Assembly: GCF_013368755.1 (NCBI RefSeq)
Contig: NC_049561.1
Span: forward strand, 6,510,001 to 6,574,000
Length of the DNA: 64,000 nucleotides
Source: Talaromyces rugulosus
Lineage: Eukaryota; Ascomycota; Eurotiomycetes; Eurotiales; Trichocomaceae
Direction of reading: 5' to 3'
In this document: positions 58,134 through 64,000 of the stretch, piece by piece
How positions within the stretch are numbered: the first letter of the stretch is position 1
Layout: each line of letters starts with the position of its first letter
Made by a program: the position numbers and the translations under genes
Notes under the pieces: model-generated
Database searches by the model: none
What the model saw: only the letters and a program-made list of their open reading frames with translations
What the model was told of the DNA's origin: nothing

Positions 58134-60671
58134 TTCCTATCGAATGCGACGGGTACGACGAGTACGACGAGTTCAGATGTGAGGGGAACGACGTGAGAGG
58201 GTGAGGTGAGTAGGTTATCGAGAGTTCGAGAGCTTGAGCAGCTGTATCGCTAGGTATTCGACTGGGTTTTCGGCGTCTGACAAGGTGTTGCTGAAGTGTC
58301 GCGGTCGCCGTTTTGTTCAAGGATAATAGGTCAAAGAAAGAGCACCGCAGCCAACATACTCAAAAACAAACGGGACCGAGAACGGAGCAGCAAAAGAGCC
58401 GCAGAGACCGCTGAGCGAAGAGACTGGCGAAAACGAGCGATCGTGACCCCGGTCAACCTGAAGTCCTGAACTGTCGCGCAGCCAAACAATTGCAACCCGC
58501 ATGATTCAAAGGTCGGAGGTCATCGTCTGGCTCCACCTGCTTACTTAATCAGAATCAGTTTACAACGATAAAGTTCACAATTTTATAACTAATTTTTATA
58601 TTTTATACATTTTCAGGCTAATATTATCAAAAGTATATTTTTTCAAAATTTTGAAATTTAATTCAAAGCCGTGCAGGTTGCTGAACATTGACATGTACGT
58701 AGATTGTTAGGCCTAGTTCTCACAACAATCACAACTGTATATGTCTGAAACTAGAGAAATACACGGGCTGGACCGTAAAAAAGACAAAGGTCTTGTATTA
58801 AAAAAATGTCAAAGAGAAGTCATTCCGTCGCTACACTTGCTTTTAAAGATATTTCAAGTTCTTGGAGTGTACTCTGTTAACCCACGATGTGCTTCGCTAT
58901 GAAGCAGGCTTATGATTCAGCTGGACATGTTGATGATCATTACCACATTCTGATATTGTTTTAAGATGCTAAGAGCTCTTAAAAAGAGCAATCATTTTGC
59001 TAAAGGTAAGTTTTTAAGATATTGATCTACGTCAATTATACTTCAATTGACTTCAACTCTATAAATCCCGTAACTTATTTAAGAACCACCAGACTACCGG
59101 CTTACTCATGTAATATTTTTAAAGGCGCGAGAATATTAATTGATGACCTTTGTTATTACTTTATAAAATCTCTTGATGACCGTATGGTTGAGCGTTTTGA
59201 TACTACTGTTCCTAGCTTTTTAACTATATCATGTTAGCATCGATATAGAGAGCCCTATATAGAGACTCATAAAAAGAAATTCTCTTCTTTAATTATATAG
59301 AATTTATATTATCTAATAATGTTTCTACTTATAAGGCAATGCGTCTATTTTACTTTCTTTAATAAACCTGAATCTTTATAGACTCCAATAAGTAAAGATA
59401 CTCCAAGTAATCATTACGAAAGCAGCCAAAGAAACACAGCACCGGCAGGAAGCAAAGAAACGAGCAGACAATGCCCAGCAAGCAGTAGAGAAATCAGAAG
59501 ATATTTTTGCCAGGACCGAGACTGTGAGTAATCTCTGTAACCTCTTTAATGACAAACAGATGACGAAGATGACGATTATATCTCGCCTGATGATGACCCT
59601 ATCTGGGAGTCGGCCACTGGGCTGGCTAACCATTGTCTTAAAACATGTTGAAGACGACGCAGCTACCTCAAGGTCCACCTGGTAGGGCTAGAAGGAAGCG
59701 ATTTGGTAGAAAGACCTATCAAACGCCCACCAGCTCAGCCACGGACCAGCAAGGCTCCTCACGACGCGTTACTGAAATCAACATTGAAGAATCGGCTCCA
59801 AAACGTATTACTAGGCCTCAAGAAGATCAGCCGCCTCCAAACATCGGACCAAGCGACGAGCTGGCAACCACCCTTCGCATTCCCAATGCCCGTAGCACGA
59901 CACCTGCTTAGGAGTGATCGAACTGTGCTATTACTTTCTACATATGGATATGACTCTAGTGGACGGAGAGGATCAAAGTCAATATTAGGTGAGTTAGACC
60001 CACGACGGACGTGTGGAGCGAGACCAATCAACTCGTTAAACACTACCATATGACATACGCACGCATGCGTAAAAACAGACCTATAGAAAGCCCAGAGTCG
60101 ACTCGGGATGATAGCTTTGAGATCTTCCCCGAGGAAATCGCCATCACGGAGGCGATGGACAAAGCTGAGCGAAATTCATCAATCCGCAAACCAACCCGCG
60201 CCATCTGCCGTAATCAAAGAAGCTTCTTGACGAGTATGAGGACCCATGGCCTAGTAGGGATGAAAACTGCGTCTCTGGGGCTCTCCGGGTTACATAGCCG
60301 ACACTGTTACATGTCCATGAACGTCTGGCTGGGCGGGGGGCCTATAGCTCGGGCTATAGGGCCTGGGCTGCTGGTCTGTGTCCGTGGGGTGTCCGTATGG
60401 GCCTGACCCTGTCTCTGTTCTCGTTCATTTTTACAGGCTCGGTACGTATGACTATTTCCAATACCATACAGCCAGCTGTGTCTAGAGCAAGCATCCTTCT
60501 AGGATCTGCGGCGGTTGGCCTAAATCCTTGATTTGGTAGATCCCAACAATATGCGGGAACAAATCCTTCCTAGGTTAAATGCACTACGGATGATATCATC
60601 GATGTGATTGCGATGGAAAACTTGATTTCTAAATACAATAATGTTTGCGACAACTGGTATATACCTCTCTC
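58134..60671. other. 2.5-kb region with a possible coding relic
   Basis: Rpb7 promoter followed by AT-rich sequence. The part 59376-60400 has longer open segments (listed separately). Nothing else supported. Confidence 0.5.
59376..60053 (+). pseudogene. Possible decayed coding or transposon relic
   Basis: The plus strand has open segments in two or three frames. One reads a charged coil (AAKETQHRQEAKKRADNAQQ, AVEKSEDIF) up to a stop at 59683. The next frames carry GRARRKRFGRKTYQTP and RITRPQEDQPPPNIGPSDE. Such Lys/Arg/Glu-rich coils followed by Pro-rich parts occur at the ends of fungal transposases and gag-like proteins. No enzyme motif or terminal repeat was found, so the label is tentative. 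Confidence 0.3.
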
Positions 60672-62166
60672 TTATACATGCACTGGCTGAATGTACCCAC
60701 TCAAAACCTTGCCCGCCACAAAAATAGGGGCTGCGTAAAGGAGAACCTGGATGAGGAATGCAATGCAGCTGAGAGTCTCCACGGGTCTGAACATGCCAGC
60801 ACCTCCAATTGGTCGGTACTGGAAGGTTGTGCGTTTCTTCAGACTAGGGACGTGTTTGAATTCATACTTGGAGCCTCCCTTGAGCATGGCAGATCCCATA
60901 ACTGTTTCTACGAGGAATTGTTTTGACATCTTTATGAAACTAGCATTAGCCATATTCCTCTTTGAGTGTTTGATTGATGGGATAGTACTCACGTTAGTCA
61001 AAAATCTATCAACAAATGGAAGCAAGCGTTGCAGTCGATAAACAAAGACGAGAATGCCACAGTATCCTCGGAAAAGGGCCTGGTAGAAGTAACCGGGTTT
61101 GGAAAGACCCAGCTGATCAGCCATCTCATCATTATTTATCTTGCGAACACCGGTTTCAATCAGCGATTTAGAGATGTTGACGCCCGAGAAATCGCGAATC
61201 ATCTCGATGAAGTTCGAGGTAAGCACTGTGGAAGAATCCGTGGGGCCAGGTTCACTCAGCATGATGCTTTCCATGGTAGCCTTGGACTGCTCGACAGTCG
61301 AAAAGTACTCTGTTGGGGTGCCCAGGACATAGGCGATATAACGGTATACAGCGATGTATTCCTTAATCATTTGTGGATCGGGGTTGATTCCCAACTTGGG
61401 CAATTGAACAAACGGTGTGTTGACACAGAAGACGCAAATAGCGTGCATAGAATCCAGCTGGTTGATGGGTGTGCCGTATTTTTCGAAATCGTAGTACTCC
61501 GGGTTTTGGTCCACGATTTTCAGAATACGATGGCGCACCATTGCGTGCAAGAGTCTGACGCGAATGGTGGAGATATGGCCTTCGCCACCGGGCTGAAGTG
61601 ACTCCAGGGACTGAGTGGCCTGGATCTGCCACTGGAAGGTTTCAAGGAATCGCTTGGGCAAAACAGGGACGTTAAAGCCTCCAGTTCTGATGAAGACCTC
61701 TGCAGTTCCTGCTGTGGACTAGATGGGAGAATGGGTGTTAGGATGGTGCATGTACATAAAGTAAATAGCAATAGAAACATACGGCATTTTCTCCTAGGCA
61801 GCCCTGAAGCACGATACCAGTGATGTTCGGTGCCAGGTATCGGTAGAGGAAGGCTTGGCCTCTTTCAATCTCTTCCCAGTCCACCCAGTCAGGGACAGCA
61901 TGGGTTTCCTCCCAGAACTCGGTCAAAGTGCTATCATTGGCATAGTTTTCCTTCAGGACTGTGTACAGGTCGGGCCTCTTCTCCCCGGCTTCTTTGCGAG
62001 CAGCTACAATAGCCAGCAGTTTCTCGACAACAGCTAGTCCAAGGTCATCAGCTTGCTGTCTCAACGGCATGAGCTGCTCTGCAGTCAAATGGTTCTCGGT
62101 CCATGTGAAATCATGGCCCCTGACAGAACGCTTGTTATCAGCGAAGGATTGCTTTTCAACAGACAT
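60672..62166 (-). CDS. MpaB/Lcp-like oxygenase (DUF2236)
   Basis: Exons 62166-61783 and 61718-60672, with a 64-bp GTATGT...CTAG intron. A further in-frame 63-bp GTGAGT...AAAG intron (60930-60992) is likely, giving 455 residues, or 476 if retained. The domain is that of the ER-bound oxygenase MpaB and rubber oxygenase Lcp, heme or metal oxygenases that split isoprenoid chains; MpaB' cuts the farnesyl chain in mycophenolic acid biosynthesis. Visible signs are VFIRTGGFNVPVLPKRFLET (Arg and Gly-Gly segment), then VRLLHAMVRHRIL, which carries the conserved Arg and the candidate heme-ligand His. The C-terminus is hydrophobic (CIAFLIQVLLYAAPIFVAG), consistent with membrane association. It is divergent from a terpene cyclase gene. 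Confidence 0.85.
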
Positions 62167-63631
62167 GATGAACAACCTTTCAACAAATAGTTTCAAAAGT
62201 GAGATTTCAAAGGGAGAGTAAATTCTTAGACGTGGTCCTGAGTCTGGGAATTTATACCCCCCTCAATGAAAGTTAACGATAATAGACCAGTACGGTGCCA
62301 CAACGTAAATTACGATACAATACGTCGTCGGCAATTTGACTCGACTTGCTGGTACGTAGTAGTGTTACTACGTACTACTATTAGATTGTTGATCTTTTCT
62401 AAACTTTAATCGCACGGGGCACAAATTGTGGCGAACATCAGCGCTGCCAATTGTTTCGGTGTCTGGTATAAAATGGAGCACACTGACTCGGGGGACCCAG
62501 CTAGCTAATAACCTTGGAAGTTGGAACGCAGGTTGTAGATCATTGGGACCCAGAGCGTAAATACTAAACCAGTCCCAGGGCCTGATATTCAAATTGCACA
62601 TGATGGCGCGCACTAAGGTTCAACTTTAAGTTATAAACGGGGCTTTTAGAAGCGAAAGGTTGGTAGGGCGGCTTACTAGGTTGTACCAGGTACTCTCAAT
62701 ACATGAAGTCGTGAACTCTCCCTAAGGCACTCCAAAGGTATGCGTGAGAGTCAAAAAGAGAAGATGGACTTTGAGGTTGTAACTCGTATCCAACAAGTGG
62801 TGTCTGCGTGTTTGGGACGATTAGCATTAGCACGTACGTAATTAATTAGTTAACTAATAAGCTTTTTTTTCACAATCAGGTCGACGTGATGCTTACTTGG
62901 ATTCATTCTCCGCCACTGAATGGAACCATCGAAAAATAATGACTCCATAAAAATATCCGTTTTTCTTCGCAGTTTAGTGGAGAATACAGGTAGTATACGG
63001 CCGCCAATCGGCATGTGCCGTGCGTTATTTGAAATACCTTGACTCGACGATTAGAACCAAATTCTTGGCGTTTTCATTATTTGAATTTACTTGGATTTTT
63101 ACCTTGTTACGCTGTTCAGACATTTCCTGTCCGACTGGAGCAGTTCTTATTGTATCTGCACTCTGCAGATCGCTGATACTTGAGAAGATCCTCAGAACAA
63201 ACTACGTCAGCTCAAGAGTCAATGGCAAAAAGGATTCAATGGATCCACGGTCGCAATAATAATAATATTTATTCCATTACTCGCAACGAAAGCGGGCCCA
63301 CCAAAATCCAAAGTCGTAGTTCGCCTAGTACCTCGTTCGTTTGGTTCCAGGCATCGGGCAGGTGGATAGCTACTAGCTGGTGGTTGGGTATAGGACCGCC
63401 TCTGTTAGAGACCTAGAGTCGATAGTTCAGCCCACGCCTCAATCAGACCCAATAATCAGAACAGTGAATCGAGAAGTCCCTTGGATCAGTGTAGCAAATA
63501 GAAGAAGAGAAAGATACCTAATCTACCTGTTGGCCACGTCACAGAAAGGTTATTAATTAAAGATACATTCTCTAGGCATTGGATAGACCCTTCCCTTTCG
63601 CTTTCTGCATACACTACAAGTGCTGGAAAAT
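62167..63631. other. Divergent promoter region of the oxygenase and terpene cyclase genes
   Basis: 1.47 kb, AT-rich. The frames at 62368-62613 (-), 63020-63259 and 63180-63416 (+) are unsupported. No binding site stands out. Confidence 0.6.
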
Positions 63632-64000
63632 ATGACCGAAGAACAGAAAATCGTCCAAGTTACTCTGCCCGACTTATTTGTCGGTTTCCTGGCTCGGAAA
63701 CCCGTGCTGCATCAGGACTACGAACATGTCCGTGTGGCTTCAGAATCATGGCTTTCAGAGTATGTTGTTGTTTTAATGATAAGAGCCTTTTTATCTGTTG
63801 CTGACATTGCGAATAAGTCTATGCGAATTCTCCCCCTCTTTACGAAAAACCGTTCATAAAATCGATATCACTTACTACTGCGCCATCTTGCTACCTCATG
63901 TGGACGCAGACCGTTTCCGTATAGTCTGTGACTGGATGAACTGGGTAGGTAGATAGTCCCACCGTGCCTATAACCTTTCAAATGCAGATCTAACTCTTGA
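63632..64000 (+). CDS. Class I terpene cyclase, 5' part (cut by window edge)
   Basis: Exon 1 (63632-63759) and exon 2 (63818-63944), joined by a 58-bp GTATGT...AAG intron, read 85 codons: MTEEQKIVQVTLPDLFVGFL, SESWLSDLCEFSPSLRKTV and IDITYYCAILLPHVDADRF, then RIVCDWMNW. The CDWMNW motif, with the preceding Lys-Asp and aromatic segment, is the N-terminal signature of fungal sesquiterpene-type class I cyclases, which ionise a prenyl diphosphate using DDxxD and NSE metal motifs. Those motifs should follow in the next exon but lie beyond the window. A GTAGGT donor follows exon 2 at 63945, and a CAG acceptor candidate ends at 63987; the phase of exon 3 could not be settled. The product is unknown. 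Confidence 0.75.

Noticed and set aside
61029..61601. 190-codon plus-strand frame
   Set aside because: Antisense of the MpaB-like oxygenase, which has recognisable motifs.
62368..63416. Short frames between the oxygenase and the terpene cyclase
   Set aside because: No motif or splice context; treated as divergent promoter.

Overview
The window is nuclear DNA of a filamentous ascomycete, most probably Eurotiomycetes (Aspergillus/Penicillium/Talaromyces-like). The genes carry short introns of about 49-71 bp with GTATGT/GTAAGT-type donors and CTAAC-like branch points. The gene set is fungal: PEX5, QDE2-type Argonaute, Zn2Cys6 regulator, GH49, GH72 and NACHT protein. The genus is an inference; no rRNA or tRNA gene was seen.

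Layout, left to right. 0-7 kb: 5' part of an unrecognised gene running off the left edge (-), a secreted GH49 dextranase/isopullulanase (-), a DHA2-type MFS transporter (+) and ribosomal protein S28 (+). 8-20 kb is gene-poor: a mucin-like secreted protein (-), a DXD glycosyltransferase-like gene split by one in-frame TAG (+), a three-exon GH127 beta-L-arabinofuranosidase-like gene (-) and a broken phosphotransferase-like relic (-). 20-27 kb is core: a membrane protein of unknown function (+), GH20 hexosaminidase (-) and the peroxisomal receptor PEX5 (-), the last with a CCTCGG fatty-acid-type promoter element.

27-39 kb is an accessory block. It holds a NACHT NTPase (-), a pogo/Fot1-like transposon with perfect 48-bp inverted repeats inserted just upstream of it, a divergent GH72 protein with X8 and transmembrane regions whose nucleophile Glu is replaced by Gln (-), and three decayed or unrecognised reading frames, two of them interrupted by a single TAG. 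Several stops here and at 12.8 and 19.1 kb fit CpA-to-TpA change, as expected of RIP. 39.8-42.7 kb: a CYP505-like P450 without reductase (+) convergent with an epoxide-hydrolase-type alpha/beta hydrolase (-).

43-58 kb returns to housekeeping and regulation: a mitochondrial-type two-RRM protein (-), a seven-exon Zn2Cys6 regulator (-), a complete Argonaute with RGG repeats (+), an NTF2-like repeat protein (-) and RNA polymerase II subunit Rpb7 (-). 59-60 kb has a possible coding relic. At the right edge an MpaB/Lcp-like oxygenase (-) is divergent from the first two exons of a class I terpene cyclase (+), which may mark the start of a terpenoid cluster beyond the window.

Exon boundaries were worked out by hand from splice signals, reading frame and conserved protein motifs. 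No database search was run.
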